Source of the DNA: Thermoactinomyces daqus
GTDB lineage: Bacteria > Bacillota > Bacilli > Thermoactinomycetales > Thermoactinomycetaceae
Direction: 5' to 3'
DNA: 50,980 nucleotides
NCBI RefSeq assembly: GCF_000763315.1
Contig: NZ_JPST01000009.1
Location: 1-50,980 of the forward strand
Shown: piece after piece, positions 17,613-25,152 of the stretch
Layout: the number at the start of each line of letters is the position of its first letter
Numbering within the stretch: the stretch's first letter is position 1
The notes under the pieces: generated by a model
What the model saw: the letters and a program-made list of their open reading frames with translations, nothing else
Database searches by the model: none
What the model was told of the DNA's origin: nothing
Position numbers and translations under genes: made by a program

Positions 17613-18470
17613 GTGAAAGCGGTGGTGACCGGAGCCGGCGGGCAGCTGGGACAGGAGGTGATTCGGTGCCTGGAAAATGACAGCCGGATTCACGTTGCCG
17701 GCTTTACCCGACAGGAATGGGATGTGACCGAGCCGGATCAGACCGAACGTCTGTTAAATCGGGAGATGCCGGATGTCATCATCCATTGTGCCGCTTACAC
17801 CCGGGTGGATGAGAGTGAGATCCATCCGGATGTGGCCTATGCAATCAATGGAGAAGCCACGCGCAATCTCGCCGCGGAGTGCGGCAGAAGAGGAATTCGT
17901 CTCATTTACATCAGCACCGATTACGTTTTTGACGGGAATCGAGAAGAGGGGTATACCGAATCCGATTTGCCCAACCCGCTCAATCATTATGGAAAAAGCA
18001 AGCGGTTGGGCGAAAAATGGACGATGGAGTATTGCCCTGACCATCTTATTTTGCGCACATCCTGGCTCTACGGCATCGGCGGGGCCAACTTTCCTCTTGC
18101 AATCATCCAAAAAGCGGAAGCAAAACAGTCGTTGGCCGTGGTTTGCGACCAGGTGGGTAGTCCCACCTATGCAGGTCATCTGGCGGAGAGGATCAAACAG
18201 TTTCTGTTTTCTTCAGCCCGGGGGATTTTTCATGTGGCCAATCGCGGCCAATGCTCCTGGTTTGACTTTGCCGTGGAGATCTGCCGGTTGGGCGGATACG
18301 ATGTCAAAATCGAACCGATATCCTCCGAACAGTTAGCGCGCAAGGCGATTCGCCCTGCCTGTTCGGTACTTCGGTCAGAGAAAATGGAAAAATGGGGGAT
18401 GCTCCCGATGCCTCACTGGAAAGAAGGGCTGGCACAATTCTTCGAGGAATGGAGGGAATTAAAGCCGTGA
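17613..18470 (+). CDS. rmlD: dTDP-4-dehydrorhamnose reductase
   Basis: The 285-aa SDR has the dinucleotide motif GAGGQLGQ (residues 7-14), the early CAAYTRVDESE segment typical of RmlD, STDYVFDG, and the catalytic Y-G-K-S-K. It reduces dTDP-4-keto-L-rhamnose to dTDP-L-rhamnose. It uses a GTG start two bases after rmlB. It overlaps rmlC by 4 nt (GTGA), so the order here is rmlA-B-D-C, as in the spsI-L arrangement except for gene order. Confidence 0.92.
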   Translation: MKAVVTGAGGQLGQEVIRCLENDSRIHVAGFTRQEWDVTEPDQTERLLNREMPDVIIHCAAYTRVDESEIHPDVAYAINGEATRNLAAECGRRGIRLIYISTDYVFDGNREEGYTESDLPNPLNHYGKSKRLGEKWTMEYCPDHLILRTSWLYGIGGANFPLAIIQKAEAKQSLAVVCDQVGSPTYAGHLAERIKQFLFSSARGIFHVANRGQCSWFDFAVEICRLGGYDVKIEPISSEQLARKAIRPACSVLRSEKMEKWGMLPMPHWKEGLAQFFEEWRELKP

Positions 18471-18922
18471 TTGAAGGGGTTGTGTCGAAAAAGTTAAATA
18501 AATATTGCGACGACAGGGGAACATTTATGGAAATCGTGCGCGAGGATGAGGGCCTGCTGCGGAGGTTTGGTCAAGCATCGATGTCCATGACCTATCCCGG
18601 AGTGGTGAAAGCGTTTCATTATCATAAAGAGCAGGATGATCTTTGGTTCTTTCCCAGTGGAAACGCACAAGTGGTTTTGCACGATTTGCGGGAGGATTCC
18701 CCGACCTACAGGGAGACGGCCGTTTTCTACATGGGAGAGGAAAATCCGTCGATTTTGTTGATTCCATCCGGCGTTGCTCACGGTTATCGCGTGCTGGGAA
18801 CGAAACCGGCCATTATCGTTTACTTTACGACCAAAGCATATTGTCCCGATCATCCCGATGAATATCGCTTGCCGTATGATGATCCTGCGATCGGCTTTGA
18901 TTGGAAAACCAAGTTTCGCTGA
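18467..18922 (+). CDS. rmlC: dTDP-4-dehydrorhamnose 3,5-epimerase family (RmlC/SpsL-like cupin)
   Basis: The 151-aa cupin carries RmlC features: YPGVVKAFHYHKEQDDLWFF around the catalytic His and the strand NAQVVLHDLRED, then IPSGVAHGYRV. It epimerises carbons 3 and 5 of dTDP-4-keto-6-deoxyglucose. It is shorter than classic RmlC (about 180 aa) and resembles the SpsL-type form. The GTG start overlaps the rmlD stop and has GGAGGG 10 nt upstream; an ATG six codons earlier is an alternative. Confidence 0.82.
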   Translation: MIEGVVSKKLNKYCDDRGTFMEIVREDEGLLRRFGQASMSMTYPGVVKAFHYHKEQDDLWFFPSGNAQVVLHDLREDSPTYRETAVFYMGEENPSILLIPSGVAHGYRVLGTKPAIIVYFTTKAYCPDHPDEYRLPYDDPAIGFDWKTKFR

Positions 18923-18933
18923 GGGTGGGGAAG

Positions 18934-19884
18934 ATGGAGGAGGCTAAACAAACGGTTTTGATCCTTTTATCATCCATTGCGCCCTCGTTTCAGCCCGCCC
19001 GTTTTCCAGTTATCCCGCCGTCGGGAGATAAAACCGTTCACTTCTCCGTGCATACCGCCGAAGAGATGGCGATGCGCTTCAGGGAATCCGAAGCGGGCTG
19101 TTTCCATTTGCACAACCCGCCCGAATCTGTTTTGCAGCTCTGCCGGGAACAATCATCTCCTGTAACGATTTCCTTTGATCGCCTGCCCGCACGCAAGGTT
19201 TTCCCCCTGCTTAAACTTTATGAAGTTCAAGTCCCGTCGCTTTCGTTTGGCACGATATTTCGCCGGAACGGGGTTCAAGCGAAGGTGGTTCATCCGCTGC
19301 CTCGTGCGATGCAAAGGGGAAAGACCGGCAGAAAGGCGGCGCGCAAACTGCTCCGCACCGGTGAACGTCTTTGCGTCTGGGTGGACGAAAATCTGGTTCC
19401 CGCTTCTTTCCGCTTGTCGTTATTTCAGGCACTGCAGGCAGCATTAAAGGAGAATGGCCGGTTTAAGGCGATATGGGTCACTGATCGCACTTCATTTGCC
19501 AAGAACCGGATTGTTTCCGTCCATTCCGGCCGGGTGAAGGAGAAAGCATTATGGCTGGCTGCCGATCTGTTGCTGACGGTTGGCGGATTTGGCCAGTCCC
19601 TGGCACCGCTCCATATTCAATCCTTGTACCAACGGATTCCCGTCATGACGGATGACACCGGGGATCACGGCGAATGGGTGAAACATCTTCATTCAGGAAT
19701 ATTGCTTGATAAAAAAAACATTTTCAGGGAATTGCGCCACTACTTTTGCCAACTGGCACGCAATCCGGGGCTGCTGGAGCAATTTCGGCAAAACGGGCAT
19801 GATTTGGTGCAAAAAACAATTGGAGCGAAGTGGGATGCAAGCACAAAAACCGACCGCGAGTATCATTATTCCGAACAAAGATGA
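18934..19884 (+). CDS. Divergent glycosyltransferase-like protein
   Basis: A 316-aa protein without a clear family. The second half resembles the donor-sugar domain of GT-B transferases: a strand-helix run near LWVD/LWLAAD, the segment GGFGQSLAPLHIQSLYQRIPVM where GT4/GT1 proteins have the glycine-rich loop and acidic E-x7-E, and a terminal helix set with SGILLDKKNIFRELRHYF. The N-terminal half is short and divergent. It starts 11 bp after rmlC with GGTGGGG, and its 3' end overlaps the next gene by 50 nt. In context it probably adds a sugar to the rhamnose-containing glycan, but this is inference. Confidence 0.55.
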   Translation: MEEAKQTVLILLSSIAPSFQPARFPVIPPSGDKTVHFSVHTAEEMAMRFRESEAGCFHLHNPPESVLQLCREQSSPVTISFDRLPARKVFPLLKLYEVQVPSLSFGTIFRRNGVQAKVVHPLPRAMQRGKTGRKAARKLLRTGERLCVWVDENLVPASFRLSLFQALQAALKENGRFKAIWVTDRTSFAKNRIVSVHSGRVKEKALWLAADLLLTVGGFGQSLAPLHIQSLYQRIPVMTDDTGDHGEWVKHLHSGILLDKKNIFRELRHYFCQLARNPGLLEQFRQNGHDLVQKTIGAKWDASTKTDREYHYSEQR

Positions 19885-20584
19885 ATGGAAAATGACTTGC
19901 CGCTGTCTTGAGGCGATCCGCAAGTTTACCAGGGAGAGCTGCGAAGTGATTCTGGTGGATAACGGTTCATCCAAAGTCCCTGAGGTGATCCGGCAGTATC
20001 CGTTTCTGCGCCTGATCCGAAATAATTGGAATCGTGGTTTTGCAGCCGCCATCAATCAGGGGCTGGAAAGGGCGAAGGGGGAGTATTTGGTTTGGCTCAA
20101 TAACGATACGCTTCCGTCGTACCGCTGGCTGACTCAATTGCTCCATGTTTTGCGGAGCGATTCATCGATCGGTTTGGTGGGCCCGGTGTCCAACCGCGTG
20201 ATCCCTGAACAAAAAATTGCCGTTTCGCTGCGATCGGTGGATAAAATTCTCCGCTTTTCCCGGCAGTTTAATCGGACTGACCCTGATCGCTGGCGGGACA
20301 CGCTTCGCTTATCTGGTTTCTGCCTGGTTTATCCGCGGGAAGTCCTGCAAAAAGTGGGTTTGCTCGATGAGCGCTTTGGTCTGGGAACCTATGAGGATGA
20401 TGATTATTGTTACCGCGTGCGCCAGGCAGGTTACCGGCTGGTGGTGGCAGGGGATACGTATGTTCACCATTTCGGAAGCACCAGTTTCAGAAAAAACGGC
20501 TATGATGAGTTTCGCAAAATTCTGGCGCAAAACCGGCGCTATTATATTGATAAGTGGCAGCGGATTCCCGAGGGGGAGGGATGA
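19835..20584 (+). CDS. Family 2 glycosyltransferase (rhamnosyltransferase-like)
   Basis: The 249-aa GT-A enzyme shows the order of GT2: SIIIPNKDEW at the N-terminus, ILVDNGS, the NRGFAAAINQGLERAKGEYLV run, the metal-binding WLNNDT, and late FGLGTYEDDDYCYRVRQAGY with the catalytic-base acidic cluster. Its position right after rmlABDC makes a dTDP-rhamnose donor plausible. The ATG was placed at 19835 with GGAGCGAA upstream, 43 codons inside the longest frame. Soluble, presumably acting at the cytosolic face of the membrane or forespore. Confidence 0.87.
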   Translation: MQAQKPTASIIIPNKDEWKMTCRCLEAIRKFTRESCEVILVDNGSSKVPEVIRQYPFLRLIRNNWNRGFAAAINQGLERAKGEYLVWLNNDTLPSYRWLTQLLHVLRSDSSIGLVGPVSNRVIPEQKIAVSLRSVDKILRFSRQFNRTDPDRWRDTLRLSGFCLVYPREVLQKVGLLDERFGLGTYEDDDYCYRVRQAGYRLVVAGDTYVHHFGSTSFRKNGYDEFRKILAQNRRYYIDKWQRIPEGEG

Positions 20585-20588
20585 CGGG

Positions 20589-21545
20589 GTGAAGATCGCT
20601 TATATTCCGTCCGCGGTCAAAAAGCCTTTTTCCGTGATTGATCAAGCCATTGTCTCTGCTTTAAAAAAAATGGAACACCAGCTGTTTTGGCTGAAGCCGG
20701 GAAGTTTGACAAAAGATTGGAAGCGGCGCCCCTTTGATCCCCGGCTGGTACTGGCCATGCTCGGTGAAAGGCTGGGCCCGGAAGAAACCGCCTGGATTCA
20801 GGATCTGTCCGTTCCCAAGGCGATCTGGTATACAGACGATCCTTATGCGATTGATTCCTCTTTGCAAACAGCCGGTGCATTTGACCTGATTTTTACCAAT
20901 GAGAGCCAGGCTGTCCCCCTGTATAAACAGAAAACCAGGGCACAGGTATTTCACTTGCCGCTGGCCGCACCGCTCCAACTCTATTATCCCGAAAAGACGG
21001 TTCCCTCAGGCTATCGCAGTGATCTGGCGCTGGTGGGCTCTGCATTTCAAAATCGATTGCAGGGTGTGCGCAAGCTGTCTCCGTTTCTTTTCCGTTACAA
21101 AACCAGACTGGTCGGTCCTGGATGGTATCGCCTTCAGCACCTGCCCAACATTTCCGTCCGCCGGGGATGGGTGGAAGCGGACGAAGTACGAAGATATTAC
21201 AACGGCGCGAAGATCGTTCTCAATATTCATCGCTCGTATGATGATCCGTATTTGCAAAAAAATACGCATCAGGTGAAGGCAGACACGCCGAATAACCGGG
21301 TGTTTGAGATTGCGGCATGCCGGGCGTTTCAATTGGTGGATGAAAGAAAAGATCTGGGCCGGCTATTTCAGCCCGGAAAGGAAATCATTACGTACCGGAC
21401 GCTGGAAGAGCTGAAGGAAAAAATCGCTTTTTACCTCCCTCGGCCGCACTTGTGTCAAAAGATTGCCCACCGTGCTTTTGAACGAACGCGAAAAGAGCAT
21501 CAGTATGAAAACCGCCTGCGACAAATACTGAAACTGGTGAGGTGA
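20589..21545 (+). CDS. CgeB/YkvP-like spore glycosyltransferase (copy 1)
   Basis: The 318-aa protein belongs to the CgeB/YkvP group of GT-B-like proteins. Marks are KAIWYTDDPYAID (N-terminal half), SDLALVGSAF at the domain junction, and the strongly conserved YYNGAKIVLNIHR followed by NNRVFEIAACRAFQLVD. In B. subtilis, CgeB is needed for the outer spore layer and YkvP is a related protein, so a role in spore surface glycosylation is likely. It starts at GTG 20589, 4 nt after the GT2 gene. A second paralogue lies at 28086. Confidence 0.78.
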   Translation: MKIAYIPSAVKKPFSVIDQAIVSALKKMEHQLFWLKPGSLTKDWKRRPFDPRLVLAMLGERLGPEETAWIQDLSVPKAIWYTDDPYAIDSSLQTAGAFDLIFTNESQAVPLYKQKTRAQVFHLPLAAPLQLYYPEKTVPSGYRSDLALVGSAFQNRLQGVRKLSPFLFRYKTRLVGPGWYRLQHLPNISVRRGWVEADEVRRYYNGAKIVLNIHRSYDDPYLQKNTHQVKADTPNNRVFEIAACRAFQLVDERKDLGRLFQPGKEIITYRTLEELKEKIAFYLPRPHLCQKIAHRAFERTRKEHQYENRLRQILKLVR

Positions 21546-21660
21546 AATTTGCTTTGAATCGGCTGGCCGTTTTCATTCCTTAAACTTCCTCCATTCTGGG
21601 CGAAGGGCGTTTCAGAAGGGAGGTTTTTTTCATATATTAGTCCGAAACGGAGGTGAAGGG

Positions 21661-22215
21661 ATGAGACAGACAGGCTTTACCTTGTGGCTGACGGGCCTCT
21701 CCGGGGCAGGAAAAACGACTGTTGCCCGACTGGTTGCCAATCATTTGCAACAAATGGAACAGATGAAAGTGCAACTGTTGGACGGGGATTTGCTCAGAGA
21801 AGTGATCAACAAAGATTTGGGCTTTTCACGGGAGGACCGTTTCCGCAATGTCGAGCGGGCTGCTTTTATCGCCCATCTGTTAAATACACATGGCGTGATC
21901 GTACTGGCATCCTTTATCACGCCATATCAGGAAATGCGGGATTATTGCCGCCAAAACATTGCCGAATATCTGGAGGTTTATGTGAAGTGCCCCCTTTCCC
22001 GTTGTATCAGCCGGGATGTCAAAGGATTGTACAAACGGGCGCTGGCCGGGGAAATCAAGCATTTCACCGGAGTGGATGATCCCTTTGAGGAACCGGACAA
22101 TCCGGATCTGGTTTTGGAAACAGATCGGGAATCGCCGGAAGAAAGCAAGCATCGCGTCCTTGCTTTTTTGGAGCAGAAAGGATTGCTGGCGCGGATGGCG
22201 GGTGAGAGAGGATGA
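21661..22215 (+). CDS. cysC: Adenylylsulfate (APS) kinase
   Basis: The 184-aa P-loop kinase has Walker A GLSGAGKTT (residues 13-21), LLDGD, FSREDRFRNVER and the diagnostic DVKGLYKRALAGEIKHFTG followed by DDPFEEP. It phosphorylates adenosine 5'-phosphosulfate to PAPS, the universal sulfate donor. Neither ATP sulfurylase nor sulfite-pathway genes are nearby. Instead it sits inside a glycan cluster and overlaps the next gene by 4 nt, which suggests PAPS for sulfation rather than cysteine synthesis (inference). GGAGGTGAAGGG precedes the ATG. Confidence 0.9.
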   Translation: MRQTGFTLWLTGLSGAGKTTVARLVANHLQQMEQMKVQLLDGDLLREVINKDLGFSREDRFRNVERAAFIAHLLNTHGVIVLASFITPYQEMRDYCRQNIAEYLEVYVKCPLSRCISRDVKGLYKRALAGEIKHFTGVDDPFEEPDNPDLVLETDRESPEESKHRVLAFLEQKGLLARMAGERG

Positions 22216-23603
22216 CGGCCCGGCCCAAAGTTCTCGTCATCGGACTTGATTGCGCTGAGCCGTCGTTGGTATTTGACCGGTATTTCAATGTGCTTCCTCA
22301 TTTGAAACGATTGATCAATACCGGCGTTTTCGCACGCATGAGAAGCAGCGACCCGCCGATCACCGTGCCGGCGTGGGCGGTGATGATGACGGGAAAAGAT
22401 CCGGGGCAATTGGGGTTTTACGGTTTTCGCAACCGCAACAGCCATGACTATGACGATATCCATATTGTGGACAGCAGTTCGTTAAAGGAGCCGTGTGTCT
22501 GGGATATATTGGGGAAGAACGGGTATCAATCGATTGTCATCGGAGTTCCGCCGTCGTATCCGCCAAAACCGATCCACGGTCATTTGATCAGTTGTTTTTT
22601 AACACCGGAAAATGCAGAAACCTACACTTATCCGGCCTCACTGGCACGGGAGATCGAGGAACAAGTGGGAGAATATCGCTTCGATGTGAAAAATTTTCGC
22701 ACCAGCCCGCGAGATGACTTGCTTGAACAGATCTACCAGATGACGGACACCCGTTTCAATACTGCCCGCTGGCTTATCAACAATAAACCCTGGGATTTTA
22801 TGATGATGGTCGAAATGGGGGTCGACCGTATCCATCACGCTTTTTGGCAATACATGGACGATCGCCATGTGCTTTATCAAGAGTCCCCTTATCAAAATGC
22901 GATATTGGATTACTATCGTTTTGTCGATCAAAAGATCGGGGAACTTCTTGACCAGGTTCCGGAAGGGACGCGGATTTTTGTCGTCTCTGACCATGGGGCG
23001 AAACGGATGGACGGCGGCTTTTGCATCAATGAATGGCTGATCCGGGAAGGCTATTTGACATTAAGGAAACCCGTGCACAGACCGGCTGAGCTTTCTGCGG
23101 ATCTCGTCGACTGGAGCAGGACGGTTGCCTGGGGTTACGGCGGCTATTACGGCCGGTTGTGTTTCAACGTCAAAGGCCGGGAGCCGCAAGGCATCATTCC
23201 TCCGGGAAAATTGCCCTCCCTGCGAAAAGAAATCGTGCAAAAGTTGAAAAAATTGACTGATGAAGAAGGAAATCCGCTTCACACCAAAGTGATCCGGCCG
23301 GAAAAACGCTATGTTGCCACCAAAAATATTCCTCCCGATCTGCTCATCTATTTTGGTGACCTTTACTGGCGTTCCGTCGGCAAAATTGGATTGGGCAAGG
23401 TTTATATCTATGAAAATGATACGGGACCGGATGGAGCCAACCATGATTATGAAGGCATTTTTATCATGACACAAAAAGGGAATGGAACGGGTTCGGCTGG
23501 CAGATTGGAAACGATCCGCATTACCGATGTGGCGCCTACCCTGCTCGCCCAATTCGGTCTGAAGCCGCTGCCGGGAATGCGCGGAAAAGCCGTGACGGTT
23601 TAG
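22212..23603 (+). CDS. Alkaline-phosphatase-superfamily phosphohydrolase/transferase
   Basis: The 463-aa protein matches the type I phosphodiesterase/nucleotide pyrophosphatase branch (COG3379-like). Metal and nucleophile positions are visible: Asp in VIGLDCAEPS at the N-terminus, Thr in PPITVPAWAVMMTG, Asp-His in VSDHGAKRMDGG and His in ANHDYEGIFI. No signal peptide or membrane helix is seen, so it should be cytosolic. Enzymes of this group act on phosphate, phosphodiester or sulfate esters. It overlaps the APS kinase gene by ATGA and so is translationally coupled to it, hinting at a shared role in sulfur or phosphate group handling of the glycan. Confidence 0.78.
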   Translation: MTARPKVLVIGLDCAEPSLVFDRYFNVLPHLKRLINTGVFARMRSSDPPITVPAWAVMMTGKDPGQLGFYGFRNRNSHDYDDIHIVDSSSLKEPCVWDILGKNGYQSIVIGVPPSYPPKPIHGHLISCFLTPENAETYTYPASLAREIEEQVGEYRFDVKNFRTSPRDDLLEQIYQMTDTRFNTARWLINNKPWDFMMMVEMGVDRIHHAFWQYMDDRHVLYQESPYQNAILDYYRFVDQKIGELLDQVPEGTRIFVVSDHGAKRMDGGFCINEWLIREGYLTLRKPVHRPAELSADLVDWSRTVAWGYGGYYGRLCFNVKGREPQGIIPPGKLPSLRKEIVQKLKKLTDEEGNPLHTKVIRPEKRYVATKNIPPDLLIYFGDLYWRSVGKIGLGKVYIYENDTGPDGANHDYEGIFIMTQKGNGTGSAGRLETIRITDVAPTLLAQFGLKPLPGMRGKAVTV

Positions 23604-23705
23604 CCGGCCTGCAAAACTAACCAATGCCTATTCCCGTGGAACGACACCGAATTGGACAGTTACTCATATGCTAAGAAAAGGGAAACGACCTTAAAGGCAG
23701 GTGAG

Positions 23706-25067
23706 ATGATGAAAATCGTCTTGATTGCCATCGATACGCTTAGAGCTGATCGTTTGGGATGCTACAACAACCGGAAACCGTCTCTCACTCCTCATCTGGA
23801 TTCCCTGGCGAAACAGGGAGTTTTGTTTGAGAACATGATCGCGGAAAACAATGTAACCCGCAGTTCGTTCGTCACGATTATGACGGGAAAAAATCCGCAT
23901 CAGCACGGGATTGTCAATATGAAGCACGTTCCGATTCCCGCGCGGTTGGTTCCGTTGGCGCAAATCTTGCAAAAACACGGTTATACGACCGCCGCAGTTG
24001 ATTGCAATCACCGCATCACCGGCAAAAACAGCGCCTGGTTTAAAAAAGGATACCAAACGTATATCGATCCGGCGGAGGATAAGGAAACGCATTTGACTTT
24101 GCCCGCGCGGGAGGTCAGCCAAAAAGCGGTCGCATGGTTGAAAAAACACGCACATGAACCGGATTTTTTCCTGTTTTTACATTATTGGGACCCGCACTAC
24201 CCCTATATGCCGGAACCGCCTTATGCCAAATGGGCTGAAAAGCATGCTGCCACGGTCTCGGAAGTGCGGAAGGAACCTTCCCTGAAAGCCGTGATGCGGG
24301 AACCACTGTGGAGTTTTATAAACAAATACAATAAAAGCGGTCTCCCGGCCAGCAGCATTCGCCAGCGCTATGATGGCAGCGTGAAGCAGGTGGATGACTC
24401 GATCGGAGATATTATCAAGGTGTTGTCAGAGACGGGGACGCTGGAAGAGACGTTGCTGATCGCAGTCGCTGACCATGGGGAAAGTTTGGGGGAACACCGG
24501 ATCTACTTTGATCATCACGGATTGTACGAACCGACAATTCATGTTCCCTGCATCATTTCTTACCCGAAACGGCTGCCCAAGAATAAACGCATTACTCCTC
24601 TTTGTCAGCATGCGGATATATTCCCCACTGTTTTGCATCTGGCCGGGATCAGGAAGCCGAAAGGGATCGGCAGGATTGACGGGCGTTCACTGTTGCCGTT
24701 GATTCAGGGAAAAGTGAAGCAGATTCGCCCCTTTGTCGTTTCCTGTGAGGCCAACTGGCAGCTGAAGCGCTCGATCCGAACCTTGCGCTGGAAACTGATC
24801 CGCTCCTATGAGAAGGATGTTTACGGAAATCCGAAATGGGAATTGTATGATTTGAAAAAAGACCGGGGTGAAACAAAAAATGTGATCGCACAACATCCCC
24901 AGGTGGCGAAACAATTGAGGGGACAGATGGAGCGATGGGTGAAGCAAATGCTGCAAAAATACAGGCGCAAAGATCCGTTGGCACAAGGGGTAAAGGTCAA
25001 ACTGCACCGCGCGACAGTGGCGGATGAAGAGAAAGTGAAACAGCGTTTAAGCGAACTCGGGTATTAA
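23706..25067 (+). CDS. Sulfatase-fold protein with Thr at the formylglycine position
   Basis: The 453-aa sulfatase-family protein shows IAIDTLRADRLGCY (first metal Asp), the active-site strip VTRSSFVTIMTGKNP, HYWDPHYPY and ADHGESLGEH (metal ligands). Counting back from MTG, Thr51 sits where sulfatases have the Cys/Ser converted to formylglycine. As in LtaS-type phosphotransferases, a Thr nucleophile favours phosphate-ester chemistry. No signal peptide is visible. The start is the ATG at 23706 after AGGTGAG. It is the last gene of the cluster, about 100 bp after the previous gene, and is followed by a strong hairpin. Confidence 0.8.
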   Translation: MMKIVLIAIDTLRADRLGCYNNRKPSLTPHLDSLAKQGVLFENMIAENNVTRSSFVTIMTGKNPHQHGIVNMKHVPIPARLVPLAQILQKHGYTTAAVDCNHRITGKNSAWFKKGYQTYIDPAEDKETHLTLPAREVSQKAVAWLKKHAHEPDFFLFLHYWDPHYPYMPEPPYAKWAEKHAATVSEVRKEPSLKAVMREPLWSFINKYNKSGLPASSIRQRYDGSVKQVDDSIGDIIKVLSETGTLEETLLIAVADHGESLGEHRIYFDHHGLYEPTIHVPCIISYPKRLPKNKRITPLCQHADIFPTVLHLAGIRKPKGIGRIDGRSLLPLIQGKVKQIRPFVVSCEANWQLKRSIRTLRWKLIRSYEKDVYGNPKWELYDLKKDRGETKNVIAQHPQVAKQLRGQMERWVKQMLQKYRRKDPLAQGVKVKLHRATVADEEKVKQRLSELGY

Positions 25068-25072
25068 AAGGG

Positions 25073-25106
25073 AAGGAACCCATCTGCAAGATCAGGTGGG
25101 TTCCTT
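25073..25106. terminator. Bidirectional hairpin between convergent genes
   Basis: A 14-bp stem containing one G-T pair (AAGGAACCCATCTG / CAGGTGGGTTCCTT) with a 6-nt loop ends the glycan cluster on the plus strand and the kinase gene on the minus strand. On the minus strand it is followed by CCCTTTTAAT. Confidence 0.7.
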
Positions 25107-25152
25107 GTACATGGTGAGGAAAGTTTCCTTTCGCAAGGTGTTGATCCGTGTG

